Of a stretch of DNA of 64,000 nucleotides, positions 43,556 through 52,953 are shown piece by piece (position 1 is the first letter of the stretch; each line of letters opens with the position of its first letter). Where the stretch lies: the NCBI GenBank assembly GCA_012839185.1, contig DUNU01000001.1, positions 1 through 64,000 on the forward strand. Reading direction: 5' to 3'. Both the position numbers and the translations under genes were made by a program. The notes under the pieces were generated by a model. It had not been told where the DNA came from and did no database searches. It saw nothing but the letters and a program-made list of their open reading frames with translations. The stretch is from Clostridiales bacterium (GTDB lineage Bacteria > Bacillota > Clostridia > Oscillospirales > Acutalibacteraceae).

Positions 43556-43650
43556 GAAACGACTGTCGAGATCGTGCGAGTTAAATCCTTCTTTCTCTGC
43601 TATATAAACAACCGATTGCATTTGTCATATCGGTTGTTTATTTTTTACCG
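43556..43650 (+). repeat. tRNA-Ser tail element, degraded distal end (copy D)
   Basis: Matches the end of copy C plus its following terminator: GTCGAGATCGTGCGAG, a mutated tail (43580-43602), then AAACAACCGAT (43606-43616) paired with ATCGGTTGTTT (43629-43639) and a T run. No tRNA precedes it. Confidence 0.8.
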
Positions 43651-43668
43651 AAAATTTATAAAAACTAC

Positions 43669-43698
43669 TTGACAATAGGTCGGGAAGAATGTTATAAT
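43669..43698 (+). promoter_or_regulatory. Promoter of upp
   Basis: TTGACA, 18 bp, TATAAT, followed by GGAGG and ATG at 43725. Confidence 0.85.
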
Positions 43699-43724
43699 GA
43701 ATAATAATTCCGGAGGATAATTTA

Positions 43725-44354
43725 ATGGGTAAAACAGTAATTTTGGATCATCCGCTTATACAGCATAAACTGAGCATTCTTCGTAACAAGAACACCAGCT
43801 CTAATCAATTTCGTGCTTTAGTAAGCGAAATCGCAACACTTATGTGCTATGAAGCCACTCGTGATATACCGCTTAAGGAAGTTGAAGTTGAAACTCCGCT
43901 TGCTATTGCAAAGACGAAGGTTATTGCAGGCAAAAAACTTGCATTCGTCCCGATTCTTCGTGCCGGTTTAGGAATGGTTGACGGTGTTTTAGCTCTTTTA
44001 CCTTCTGCTCGTGTCGGTCATATCGGACTTTATCGAGATCCGGAAACACATCAGCCTATGTCGTACTATTGTAAACTTCCTGCTGATACAAATGAGCGTG
44101 AAGTAGTCTTGCTTGATCCTATGCTTGCGACAGGTGGTTCAGCAATTGATGCTATTTCAAAGATTAAGCAACATAAAGCAAAATCAATTAAGTTTATGTG
44201 TATTATTGCAGCTCCGGAAGGCTTAAAGGCAGTCAGGGAAGTCCATCCGGATGTTGATATTTATTGTGGTGCGGTTGATGATTATCTTAATGAGCAAGCA
44301 TATATTGTTCCCGGCTTGGGTGATGCCGGAGACCGTATTTTCGGCACAAAATAA
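43725..44354 (+). CDS. upp: Uracil phosphoribosyltransferase
   Basis: 209 aa, full length. Makes UMP from uracil and PRPP (pyrimidine salvage). Visible signatures: [17 protein letters not shown] at the N-terminus, [30 protein letters not shown]-binding [16 protein letters not shown], and [28 protein letters not shown] at the C-terminus, which binds uracil. Single gene between its promoter and terminator. Confidence 0.97.
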   Translation: MGKTVILDHPLIQHKLSILRNKNTSSNQFRALVSEIATLMCYEATRDIPLKEVEVETPLAIAKTKVIAGKKLAFVPILRAGLGMVDGVLALLPSARVGHIGLYRDPETHQPMSYYCKLPADTNEREVVLLDPMLATGGSAIDAISKIKQHKAKSIKFMCIIAAPEGLKAVREVHPDVDIYCGAVDDYLNEQAYIVPGLGDAGDRIFGTK

Positions 44355-44364
44355 CCATTTCGTT

Positions 44365-44390
44365 GCGGAGCTTATGCTTCGCTTTTTTTA
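44365..44390 (+). terminator. Terminator of upp
   Basis: GCGGAGC (44365-44371) pairs with GCTTCGC (44376-44382), followed by seven T. Confidence 0.9.
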
Positions 44391-44424
44391 TTTCTGAATA
44401 ATTTTTGAATTTTTATGTTTTTGA

Positions 44425-44453
44425 TTGACAATTAAGAACATTTTTGTTATTAT
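44425..44453 (+). promoter_or_regulatory. Promoter of pth-mfd operon
   Basis: TTGACA, 17 bp, TATTAT. Transcription would start near 44460, downstream of the first ATG (44444) of the pth frame. Confidence 0.75.
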
Positions 44454-44488
44454 ATATCATAGTAATATGGGAGATTGTGTATAGCAAG

Positions 44489-45106
44489 ATGTCATTTTTC
44501 CGTAAGAGAAAAAAAGAGCCTGAAATTATCCCGACCGGTCCGATTGAATATTTGATAGTCGGTTTGGGCAATCCAACAACAAAATATGAGAATACGCGAC
44601 ATAATACGGGACATTTATTTATTGATTATTACAGCGAGAACAATAATTTTTCTGTTAAGAAATTGAAGTTTAAGTCATTGTATGCCGATACTATGATTAG
44701 CGGAAAGCGGTGTATTGTATTGAAACCGCAGACATATATGAATTTAAGCGGTGAGGCAGTTCGTGATGCCGCAGAATTTTATAAGATACCGACAGAGAGA
44801 ATAGTCGTAATATTTGACGATATAAATATTCCTGTCGGCAATATGAGAATTCGCAGAAAAGGCTCAGCCGGTGGTCATAACGGAATAAAGAATATCATAT
44901 ATCATCTCAATAGTGACAATTTCCCTCGCATAAAGATAGGTGTAGGCAAGCATAGTGAAGGGGAAGACCTTAAAGATTATGTCCTTGATGGTTTTTCAAA
45001 AGTTGAAGCTGAAGCTGTAAAGAAAGTATTTGAAGATGTTGGCAAGGCACTTGAACTGATTGTAAACGATAACATCGACGAAGCGATGAATAAGTACAGC
45101 AAGTAA
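44489..45106 (+). CDS. pth: Peptidyl-tRNA hydrolase
   Basis: 205 aa from ATG 44489; GTG 44477 is a possible alternative, since GGGAG at 44469-44473 lies poorly for both. Starts with a charged extension (MSFFRKRKKEPEIIPTGP) before the family core IEYLIVGLGNPTTKYENTRH. Catalytic His in NTRHNTGH, KPQTYMNLSGEAV, DDINIPVG, GGHNGIKNIIYHL. Releases peptides from prematurely dropped peptidyl-tRNA. Next gene mfd starts 1 bp after the stop, as in many Firmicutes. Confidence 0.94.
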   Translation: MSFFRKRKKEPEIIPTGPIEYLIVGLGNPTTKYENTRHNTGHLFIDYYSENNNFSVKKLKFKSLYADTMISGKRCIVLKPQTYMNLSGEAVRDAAEFYKIPTERIVVIFDDINIPVGNMRIRRKGSAGGHNGIKNIIYHLNSDNFPRIKIGVGKHSEGEDLKDYVLDGFSKVEAEAVKKVFEDVGKALELIVNDNIDEAMNKYSK

Positions 45107-45107
45107 T

Positions 45108-48100
45108 ATGACAAATTTCTCAAAACTCTTAAAGAATTCTCCCGAATATAAAAGTCTGCTTGGTTGTGTGTCTGCATCTCGTGGATCTGTAGGAGTGCTT
45201 GGGCTTTCAAATGCACCTAAAGCACATGTTATTTCTTCATTGGTTAATGATTCGAATAAAACTGCTTTAGTATTGGTTCCCGATGAGAGAATCGGGCATC
45301 AAATTGCCGCTGATATGACAATGTTCGGGGTCAGAGCTGAGGTATACCCATATCGTGACTATACTTTCAGATTTACCGATTCAAAAAGCAGAGAATTTGA
45401 ACATACCAGAATTGGCGTGTTAAAATCATTTGTAGATAAGAACATTAAAGTTGTAGTAGCAACTGCACAAGCCGCAGCTCAGTTAACTATTCCTGAAGAG
45501 GAGCTTCTGAAAAAGTCCGTTGAATTAAAAGTAGGCAAAGAGGTTACTATTGAAAAAATTGTAGAAAGCCTTGTTGCCGCGGGATACAGTCGATATGAAG
45601 AAGTTGAAGGTGCCGGACAATTTGCTGTTCGCGGAGGAATAGTTGATTTTTATCCTCCCGATCATGACAATCCGGTAAGAGTTGAACTTTGGGGCGATGT
45701 CGTTGATGGTATGGCATATTTTGATGTGCTTACGCAAAGACGACTTGACATTCCGCTTGATGAAATTTTAATTACTCCATCAACTGAAATAGTCTTGCCC
45801 GATAAGAGCATTCTGATTGAAAAAATACAGGATATTTCTGACAATTTAAGTGGTAAGGGTGCAAAAAAGGCACGAGAAAAACTTAATGCTGATATTGAAA
45901 ATTTAGAACATGGACTTAAACCTTCTTCCGTTGATAAATATTTAAGCCTTTGTTACGATACTCCTGAATGTTTGTTTGACTATTGCAAGGATTCATCTTT
46001 GTTTGTTGTCGAAAGTTCGGGAGTTAAAAATGCGGCAACTGCTGCCGAAAAGATATATATTGAAGAACTGAAAAGTCTTTATAATGACGGTGTTTTATGT
46101 TCCGGACTTGATAGGTTTACGCTTTCATTTTCTGAAGTATTGGCAAAATATGAAGAAATGCACGCTGTGTATATTGATAATTTTGCTCGTGGCTCTTTTG
46201 ACACACCGGTAAAAGATTTAATTACATTCAATTCCCGCCCTCTTTCTTCATGGAACGGAAATTTATCGCAGCTTTTGGAAGATATTTATGTTCCGTTTGC
46301 AAGAAATTTCAAGATAATTGTATTTGCAGGAAGTGAAAAGACAGCTCCCAATTTAGCAAAAGACTTAATTGAGCAGGACGTTCCTTGCGAATTTTATTCC
46401 GTTCTGCCTGAAAAATTGCCTGATAAAACGGTTACTGTCCTTTCGGGCAGTATTTCAGCAGGTATTGAGTACCCGCTTGAAAAGGTTATTATTTTCTCTC
46501 TGTCTACCGGTTTAAGTGGTTCCAAATATAAGAAGGGCAGTGCCGCTCCTACTAAGAAAAAGGGGTTAACTTTTTCGTCTGTGGATGACCTTAATGTAGG
46601 AGATTATGTTGTTCACGAAAACTACGGAATAGGCATATTTGACGGTATTCATGAAATAGCTCGTGAAGGAGTTACGAAAGATTATATCAAAATTAAATAT
46701 GCAGGTACGGATGTTTTATATGTTCCTGTAAACCAGCTTGATATTGTGTCTAAATATATCGGAGCAGGACTTGAAGAGAAAAACATAAAACTTAATCGCC
46801 TTGACAGTGTTGCTTGGGAGAGAACAAAACGTCGTGTTGCCGAAAAATCCAAGGAGATGGCAGCGGAGCTTATTAAATTATACTCCGAAAGAATTGCATC
46901 CGAAGGATTCGCCTTCTCTCAGGATACAGATTTGCAGGTTGATTTTGAGTCGAGATTTGAGTTTGTAGAAACGGAAGACCAGCTTCGTACCATCGCGGAA
47001 ATCAAGCGGGATATGGAAAACGACAGACCGATGGACAGGCTTTTGTGTGGAGATGTAGGTTTCGGTAAAACTGAAGTTGCCCTTCGTGCCGCATTTAAGT
47101 GTGTGGCAGACGGAAAACAATGTGCGATGCTTGTTCCGACCACCATACTTGCTAATCAGCATTATCAAACGATATTAAAACGTTTTGAGGGTTTCCCGAT
47201 TTCAGCTGAAATGATTAGTCGATTCAGAACGCCAAAAGAGCAGAAAGATATTATTTCTCGTGTAAAATCCGGCAGAATTGATATTTTAGTCGGCACGCAT
47301 TCTATATTAAGTTCAAGAATTGAGTTTAAGGACTTAGGCTTATTGATAATTGACGAGGAACAACGTTTTGGTGTTGCTCAAAAAGAAAAAATCAAAGCAC
47401 GTTTCCCAAATGTTGATGTTCTTACGCTTTCAGCCACTCCGATTCCGAGAACACTGAATATGGCATTAAGCGGTATTCGGGATATGAGTATCATAGAACA
47501 GTCTCCTCGTGACAGATTACCGATTCAATCTTTTGTGCTTGAATATGATCGTGATGTAGTTATTGAAGCGATAAGAAAAGAACTTCGACGCGGCGGTCAG
47601 GTATATTATCTTCACAATTTTGTTGAATCTATTGATGAGGTTGCGAGCAAATTGCAAGAAGACATTCCCGAATCTCATGTCGGAGTTGTTCACGGACAAA
47701 TGAGTGAACAGCAAACAAATGACGTTTGGCGTAGGCTCACTGATGGGGAAATTGATGTATTGGTCTGTACAACAATTATTGAAATTGGTGTCGATGTTCC
47801 AAACTGTAATACTCTAATCGTCAATAATGCTGATAAATTAGGACTTGCTCAGCTTCACCAGATTCGTGGTCGGGTTGGCAGAAGTACAAGAAGAGCAACC
47901 GCGTTATTTACATACCCCGCCTATAAAATTCCCAGCGAAACGGCATCAAGACGACTTAACGCCATTCGTGAATATACGGAATTTGGTTCGGGTTTTAAGA
48001 TAGCTATGCGTGACCTTGAGATTCGTGGAGCCGGCTCGCTTCTGGGTGGTTATCAACATGGCTCAATGGAGGCAGTCGGATATGAGCTTTATATGAAGAT

Positions 48101-48587
48101 ACTCACCGAAGCTATTGAAGATATGCAAAATAATGGTGAGAAAAAAGCTGACGACACCGCACAGAAGGATTGTCTTATAGATATCAAAATTGATGCTTAC
48201 ATACCTGATGATTATATAAAAAATATAAGTCTCCGTCTTTCTATGTATCGAAAGATCGCAGCTATTCGCACAGAAGAAGATGCCTCGGATCTTGTTGATG
48301 AGCTCATTGACAGATTTGGTGCTGACATTCCAAAGTCAGTTTTAGGTCTGATGGATGTATCAGTTCTTCGCAATAAAGCTGCAAAAAAAGGCTTTTATGA
48401 AGTAAAAGGCACTGATAAGCTTCGTATGTATTTTACTGCATTTGATCAGAATTTTGTCGAAAATTTAGCAAGACGACTTCCTCGCAGAGTTCGTGTTAAA
48501 GCGGGAGAAAAACCGCATATTGAAATAAGTTTGGTTCCCGGTGAAACTATGCTTGAAACATTGGAAAAATGTTTAGAAACGGAGTAG
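45108..48587 (+). CDS. mfd: Transcription-repair coupling factor Mfd
   Basis: 1159 aa, expected length. UvrB-homology region (about 1-400; RYEEVEGAGQFAVRGGIVDFYP), RNA polymerase interaction domain (about 490-560; VGDYVVHENYGIGIFDG), and RecG-like motor with Walker A GDVGFGKTE near 648, IIDEEQRFG near 750, LSATPIPRTL, and motif VI HQIRGRVGRS. The C-terminal TRCF domain is complete. It removes stalled RNA polymerase and recruits UvrA. The next gene starts 4 bp after its stop. Confidence 0.97.
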   Translation: MTNFSKLLKNSPEYKSLLGCVSASRGSVGVLGLSNAPKAHVISSLVNDSNKTALVLVPDERIGHQIAADMTMFGVRAEVYPYRDYTFRFTDSKSREFEHTRIGVLKSFVDKNIKVVVATAQAAAQLTIPEEELLKKSVELKVGKEVTIEKIVESLVAAGYSRYEEVEGAGQFAVRGGIVDFYPPDHDNPVRVELWGDVVDGMAYFDVLTQRRLDIPLDEILITPSTEIVLPDKSILIEKIQDISDNLSGKGAKKAREKLNADIENLEHGLKPSSVDKYLSLCYDTPECLFDYCKDSSLFVVESSGVKNAATAAEKIYIEELKSLYNDGVLCSGLDRFTLSFSEVLAKYEEMHAVYIDNFARGSFDTPVKDLITFNSRPLSSWNGNLSQLLEDIYVPFARNFKIIVFAGSEKTAPNLAKDLIEQDVPCEFYSVLPEKLPDKTVTVLSGSISAGIEYPLEKVIIFSLSTGLSGSKYKKGSAAPTKKKGLTFSSVDDLNVGDYVVHENYGIGIFDGIHEIAREGVTKDYIKIKYAGTDVLYVPVNQLDIVSKYIGAGLEEKNIKLNRLDSVAWERTKRRVAEKSKEMAAELIKLYSERIASEGFAFSQDTDLQVDFESRFEFVETEDQLRTIAEIKRDMENDRPMDRLLCGDVGFGKTEVALRAAFKCVADGKQCAMLVPTTILANQHYQTILKRFEGFPISAEMISRFRTPKEQKDIISRVKSGRIDILVGTHSILSSRIEFKDLGLLIIDEEQRFGVAQKEKIKARFPNVDVLTLSATPIPRTLNMALSGIRDMSIIEQSPRDRLPIQSFVLEYDRDVVIEAIRKELRRGGQVYYLHNFVESIDEVASKLQEDIPESHVGVVHGQMSEQQTNDVWRRLTDGEIDVLVCTTIIEIGVDVPNCNTLIVNNADKLGLAQLHQIRGRVGRSTRRATALFTYPAYKIPSETASRRLNAIREYTEFGSGFKIAMRDLEIRGAGSLLGGYQHGSMEAVGYELYMKILTEAIEDMQNNGEKKADDTAQKDCLIDIKIDAYIPDDYIKNISLRLSMYRKIAAIRTEEDASDLVDELIDRFGADIPKSVLGLMDVSVLRNKAAKKGFYEVKGTDKLRMYFTAFDQNFVENLARRLPRRVRVKAGEKPHIEISLVPGETMLETLEKCLETE

Positions 48588-48591
48588 AAAT

Positions 48592-49794
48592 ATGAAAAAA
48601 AGTATCCGGAAAATTATTGCGTTGTTGCTTTCGTGTATGCTTGTATTTTCAAGTGTTACGTTAAGTGCTTCGGCAGCCGACTGGCTTGATATTATCGGAG
48701 GTCTTTTCGGCGGAAATACATCAGCAGGAAACATTGACTTTATTCGTCTTTTCTTGCAGGCTATTAATAAGATTACAACTGAAGAAGACGATAAACCTGC
48801 ATATATAGACCGTTCACGAGGTTCTAAAGAAATTACCGCACAAAAACTTGCCGAATATCAGGAATATGTAAAAGATTTCAACAAAAATGTCAATCTTATT
48901 AAAAAGAAATGTCCTGCATTTGACAGAATTGAAATGGCGGGGCTTCCTGTTGAGGCTTCGGTAGGGGCACAGATAGGAGACAAAACTGATTTAATTGGCT
49001 CTCTTATTTCTATCGGAACAGGATTGCTTTTCGGCAGTGATAATGTCATAAATATCAGCAACGCAATAACAGCTATGGGTATTGATACTCTCTTTTCTGA
49101 AAAACGAGAAAGCGAAATTGAACTGGGTCAGGTATGTGATAATCTTATTTCTGTTAAAGGTACGAATTTTGTATCAAATCTTACAGCGGATGATTTTTGT
49201 GATATTGACTATACCGCATCACGCTATGGCGGATATGTTATGAAAGGTTATTTGTGGGATCAGATAAATCCCGATGCTGCATCGGCACAAGGCAGGGTAT
49301 TTGATCTTCTTGATGATGTAAAATTCTTCTCAATGTTGAAGTCTTATACGGGGAATATGGATTTATCGTTCCTTCAATTTAAGTATGTTGATTGCTATGT
49401 GGAGCTTAAAGTAAATAAGATGGGCGATGTTCAATCCTATACCACTCACTATAAATGTGTTCTCCATGTTGATGAAAGTGCTGATACAGCCAATATAGGT
49501 CAATATTTAGGCTTTAGCGATACAGTTCTTTATGAAAGCGAAATAATTTACAAGAACTTTAAGTGGAAAAACTGGCTTATCGGGGACGTAAACGGAGATT
49601 TAGACATTAGTGTTATTGATGCAAGATATTGCCTTCGTGCAGCATTAGGTCTTGAAATTGTACCTGAAGGAAGTGCTAAATACAGATTCTGTGATGCAAA
49701 TCAAGATGGTAAACTGACAGTCGTTGATGCAAGAAAAATTCTTCGTACTGCGTTGGGTCTTGACACCATAGTCCAACCGCTTGATAACGTTTAG
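48592..49794 (+). CDS. Secreted dockerin protein of unknown function
   Basis: 400 aa. Signal peptide about 1-28 (IIALLLSCMLVFSSVTLSASA). Residues 30-325 are not recognised: a helical segment (ITAQKLAEYQEYVKDFNKNV), a GS-rich hydrophobic segment (LIGSLISIGTGLLFGSD), then a mixed alpha/beta part (DFCDIDYTASRYGGYVMKGY). Residues 332-395 are a dockerin: GDVNGDLDISVIDARYCLRA and CDANQDGKLTVVDARKILRT. The first calcium loop ends in LDIS, less canonical. It is only distantly similar to the other two dockerins of the window. Starts 4 bp after mfd, so it is probably co-transcribed with pth-mfd; a terminator follows. Confidence 0.8.
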   Translation: MKKSIRKIIALLLSCMLVFSSVTLSASAADWLDIIGGLFGGNTSAGNIDFIRLFLQAINKITTEEDDKPAYIDRSRGSKEITAQKLAEYQEYVKDFNKNVNLIKKKCPAFDRIEMAGLPVEASVGAQIGDKTDLIGSLISIGTGLLFGSDNVINISNAITAMGIDTLFSEKRESEIELGQVCDNLISVKGTNFVSNLTADDFCDIDYTASRYGGYVMKGYLWDQINPDAASAQGRVFDLLDDVKFFSMLKSYTGNMDLSFLQFKYVDCYVELKVNKMGDVQSYTTHYKCVLHVDESADTANIGQYLGFSDTVLYESEIIYKNFKWKNWLIGDVNGDLDISVIDARYCLRAALGLEIVPEGSAKYRFCDANQDGKLTVVDARKILRTALGLDTIVQPLDNV

Positions 49795-49816
49795 TATACC
49801 ATGTCTTATTAAAATA

Positions 49817-49852
49817 ACCGAGAGAGCAAAATGCCTCTCGGTTTTCTTGTTT
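49817..49852. terminator. Bidirectional terminator
   Basis: ACCGAGAG (49817-49824) pairs with CTCTCGGT (49835-49842), with T-rich sequence on both sides; serves the dockerin gene and the convergent gene at 49858. Confidence 0.8.
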
Positions 49853-49857
49853 CGTAA

Positions 49858-50955
49858 TTAGTCTAAGTCAAGATTTAAGATTAAATTGTGAGATTCACAG
49901 ACTTCGTAAAAATCAAATCCCATCTCCAGCCAATCAAAATATTCATCATCATCCCGATGATCTTTTATTTCATAGTTTTCATTAAGATAAGTAGCAAGCC
50001 AATATGTAAATTTTGCACTGCCTTTCATATTCAGGTGACGCTCGTCTGCAAAATCTTTTTCCGGATTAATACCGGTTTCATCCAAATAACCGTCTGCGAA
50101 GAGATTAAGCACGGTGAAACCTTTATTGGTTACATAGTCATACAGCCATTTGTTTTGCTGCATTTCTGTTTTATCAATTTTACCGCCACTACCCTTGATG
50201 CCTGTCTTCGGAAGCATGGTAAACAATAATTCCAACTCTTGTGTTTTTGCATAATCCAATAACTCATCGAGTATTTCAAGGGCGTTATCTGAAATCGGAG
50301 AGGGAGAATAATCATTCAACGCAGGAACGGATGCAAATTTTTTTGCTCCCCAATATAAGTCTTTGTAATTCCCCATAAAATTTATTTCGGTATTTGAATC
50401 ATAAGATTTTCCGCCTAATACGGCATTTGAATAGTTATTATGCTCATACAGTGCGGGGAACAGGTATGAAAACACATCAACTGATTGTATTTTGGGTGCG
50501 TTTTCGTAGTAGGGAAGAATATCTTTAAGAATTTTATATCTAATATTAAACGGTAATCCTTCTATAGTATATCGGACATGTAATTGATTTATGATGTCAG
50601 GATCACGTTGTGCGAATGATAAGTCTACAACTATAAGTTTAGGTGATTGTTTTTCAACTAAGAAATGCTCAAGAATAGGCTTAATAAGCGAAACCGGCAT
50701 TTGGTCAACAAAAAGATTAAAACTCGTGTTGCCGTTCAGCAGATAGAGATAAGACGGCAGAATGGCACGATATATGCTGGTACTGAAGAAGATAATATCA
50801 ACGGTGTCTTCAGGCATATCATAGATATTTCTGTATTTGGAATTTGATTCCGCATAACGCTCTGTGAAAGAGTAGTTTTCGCTGTACCAAGTGAAAAGTC
50901 CAAACACTAAAGACAAAACAAGTGAGAAACTGATTGCTTTAATAGCTTTTTTCAT
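49858..50955 (-). CDS. DltD/AlgJ-like membrane-anchored SGNH-type protein
   Basis: 365 aa. N-terminal membrane anchor (ISFSLVLSLVFGLFTW). Extracytoplasmic part: DIIFFSTSIYRAIL near 53-66 carries an FxSTS-like Ser motif, KLIVVDLSF, LELLFTMLPK and DERHLNMKGSAKFTYWL near 320 with Asp and His as in SGNH acyl hydrolases/transferases. The MBOAT and acyl carrier genes directly upstream make a role in O-acylation of a surface polymer likely, similar to DltD or AlgJ/X. The family is inferred from context and weak motifs. Last gene of the cluster. Confidence 0.65.
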   Translation of the reverse strand: MKKAIKAISFSLVLSLVFGLFTWYSENYSFTERYAESNSKYRNIYDMPEDTVDIIFFSTSIYRAILPSYLYLLNGNTSFNLFVDQMPVSLIKPILEHFLVEKQSPKLIVVDLSFAQRDPDIINQLHVRYTIEGLPFNIRYKILKDILPYYENAPKIQSVDVFSYLFPALYEHNNYSNAVLGGKSYDSNTEINFMGNYKDLYWGAKKFASVPALNDYSPSPISDNALEILDELLDYAKTQELELLFTMLPKTGIKGSGGKIDKTEMQQNKWLYDYVTNKGFTVLNLFADGYLDETGINPEKDFADERHLNMKGSAKFTYWLATYLNENYEIKDHRDDDEYFDWLEMGFDFYEVCESHNLILNLDLD

Positions 50956-50964
50956 AAGTACCTC

Positions 50965-52569
50965 CTAATATCTTTGATAGATAGGATCGATGATTCCCGT
51001 GCCGGTATTATATTTCCCATAGATAAATACGAATATAATAAAGAGAATAATCAATGCCCAACGTGGAATAAGAGGGACTTTTTTATTGAGTGTATCGCGA
51101 ATTGATATACCGTGTTCTTGCAGGATGCTGACAACCAATATTACAACGGCACCAACCATAACGATATTAAATCCGACTTGCCCAATGCTTCCAAGTTCAA
51201 ACAGCGTGCGATTTTTGATATAGCTCAACGTTCTTTCCAAATCAAATATGGATGTAAACATATACCAAGCATCAACAACAGAGGCTGAATGTGCGAGCAA
51301 TTTGCTTCCGAGCAGTATGGTGAACGTACGAACAATCTCAAAGAATTGCCAGTTGGGTGATTCTTTGTTTATTTTTAACTTTGTAGTAATCTTATCATTA
51401 AGTGGTTGCAGGAGCATACCGCCTACAATAATTGTTGCGTTGTAAAATCCGTATAACACATAATTTAATGATGCACCATGCCAGATTCCGATGCTTAGGA
51501 ATACAGCATAAGTGGTGATAAAATTTGGAATGATTTTGCCGTATGTGTTGCCAAATTTTTTGCGAGAAAATCTGCTGAATTTTGAGTATGGGCGGGAGAA
51601 CATAACGGAAAAGAATACATAATCACGCATCCAGTTCCCGAGAGTAATATGCCATCTTCTCCAATATTCAGCCACACTTCTTGCGAAATAGGGACGCTCA
51701 AAGTTAAGCGGAAGTTCAATTCCGAATAAAGCAGCAACACCGCGAGTAATATCAATGCAACCTGAGAAATCGGAATAAATCTGAAGGCTGTACATTAAGA
51801 GACCTAAAATCGGAATAATACCGTCATAGTTTGCATAATCATTGAATATTTCTGCAACAAAAGGATGAAGCCTGTCGGCAACGACCAGCTTTTTGAAGAA
51901 ACCCCAAAGAATTAACTCCAAACCCTTGACAAAATTATCATAATCAAACTTATGCGGTTGGTTGTATTGAACACCGACATCGTCAAATCTCGATATCGGA
52001 CCTTGAATAATTGAGGGGAAGAAAGATACAAAAAGAGCGAATTTGCCGATATGTCGAGTTGCCCGATATTTATTGCGGTAAACATCTATAGCATAGCCAA
52101 TTGTGGTGAAAGTATAAAAAGAAATTCCCAAAGGAACAAGAATTTTAAACATTCTTTCGCTGTCATCGGGATAAAGCATATCACGGATAGAAGTTGAGTT
52201 AATTATTGCAGGAACATATTTAACAGTCGCCAATATGCCTAAATTAATTAAGATCAGTATGACAAGCCAAGTTTTTTTCTTGTTGTTAAATTTTTTCTTT
52301 GCCGCTTTAAGTTCATCTTTGCTTAAAGCTTCTTTGTTATCAGCAATGAAGGTAGCACATTTGTCCGAAATTTTGTCCATTCTTAATGCGAACAAATAGG
52401 TAATTATTGTTGTAAAAAGAATGAAAATTACACCAGGTATGGTGTTTGAAAGATAAAAAATATAACTGGCAATAAGCAGTATTACCCATTGAAATCGTTT
52501 GGGAACGATGTAATAAATTAGAACAGTTGCCGCAACAAACAGTAAAAATGTAACGGTCGGAAAGCTCAT
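50965..52569 (-). CDS. MBOAT-family O-acyltransferase (DltB/AlgI-like)
   Basis: 534 aa with about ten TM helices. MBOAT markers: LVPLGISFYTFTTIGYAIDVYR, SIIQGPISRFDDVG, LQIYSDFSGCIDITRGVAALFG, YWRRWHITLGNWMRDYVFF and GIWHGASLNYVLYG, whose His is the proposed catalytic residue. It moves acyl groups across the membrane from a carrier to a surface polymer. Overlaps the acyl carrier gene by 4 bp. Confidence 0.93.
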   Translation of the reverse strand: MSFPTVTFLLFVAATVLIYYIVPKRFQWVILLIASYIFYLSNTIPGVIFILFTTIITYLFALRMDKISDKCATFIADNKEALSKDELKAAKKKFNNKKKTWLVILILINLGILATVKYVPAIINSTSIRDMLYPDDSERMFKILVPLGISFYTFTTIGYAIDVYRNKYRATRHIGKFALFVSFFPSIIQGPISRFDDVGVQYNQPHKFDYDNFVKGLELILWGFFKKLVVADRLHPFVAEIFNDYANYDGIIPILGLLMYSLQIYSDFSGCIDITRGVAALFGIELPLNFERPYFARSVAEYWRRWHITLGNWMRDYVFFSVMFSRPYSKFSRFSRKKFGNTYGKIIPNFITTYAVFLSIGIWHGASLNYVLYGFYNATIIVGGMLLQPLNDKITTKLKINKESPNWQFFEIVRTFTILLGSKLLAHSASVVDAWYMFTSIFDLERTLSYIKNRTLFELGSIGQVGFNIVMVGAVVILVVSILQEHGISIRDTLNKKVPLIPRWALIILFIIFVFIYGKYNTGTGIIDPIYQRY

Positions 52570-52799
52570 ATTTCGTCCTCTAATCTTTGAATAAGAGCAA
52601 CGATAGCATCGGCACTGTTAAAGTTTTCAGGGATCATATCGTTAACAGTGATGTCAACATCAAACTCATCGGTAAGGTCGCCGATAAGGGATACAACATC
52701 AAAGGAGTCAATAATATTGCCGTCAATTAATTGGTCTTCCGTTTCAAAATCAATGTCGCTGCGAATACCCTTGAGAATTTCAATTACTTTTTCTTTCAT
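52566..52799 (-). CDS. DltC-like acyl carrier protein
   Basis: 77 aa from ATG 52799; the earlier ATG at 52811 overlaps the GAGG ribosome site. Four-helix carrier with phosphopantetheine Ser in NIIDSFDVVSLIGDL near 35. Acidic overall. It would carry the acyl group used by the MBOAT protein. No DltA-like ligase or other loading enzyme is encoded nearby, so the acyl group is not known. Confidence 0.85.
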   Translation of the reverse strand: MKEKVIEILKGIRSDIDFETEDQLIDGNIIDSFDVVSLIGDLTDEFDVDITVNDMIPENFNSADAIVALIQRLEDEI

Positions 52800-52832
52800 A
52801 ATTTGCCTCATTTGGTTTGTGATTTGAGAATA

Positions 52833-52861
52833 ATTATATATTATATTCCATGAAAAGTCAA
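52833..52861 (-). promoter_or_regulatory. Promoter of ACP-MBOAT-SGNH operon
   Basis: On the minus strand, TTGACT, 17 bp, TATAAT. Confidence 0.8.
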
Positions 52862-52907
52862 GTAGTAACTGACATTGTTTTTATTGTTCTTTTCTCCAGT
52901 TTTTTAA

Positions 52908-52936
52908 TTGACATTATGAAATTATTATGTTATAAT
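52908..52936 (+). promoter_or_regulatory. Promoter of polA
   Basis: TTGACA, 17 bp, TATAAT; 17 bp before the start codon, so a very short leader. Confidence 0.85.
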
Positions 52937-52953
52937 GCTTTGGGGTGTAATTT

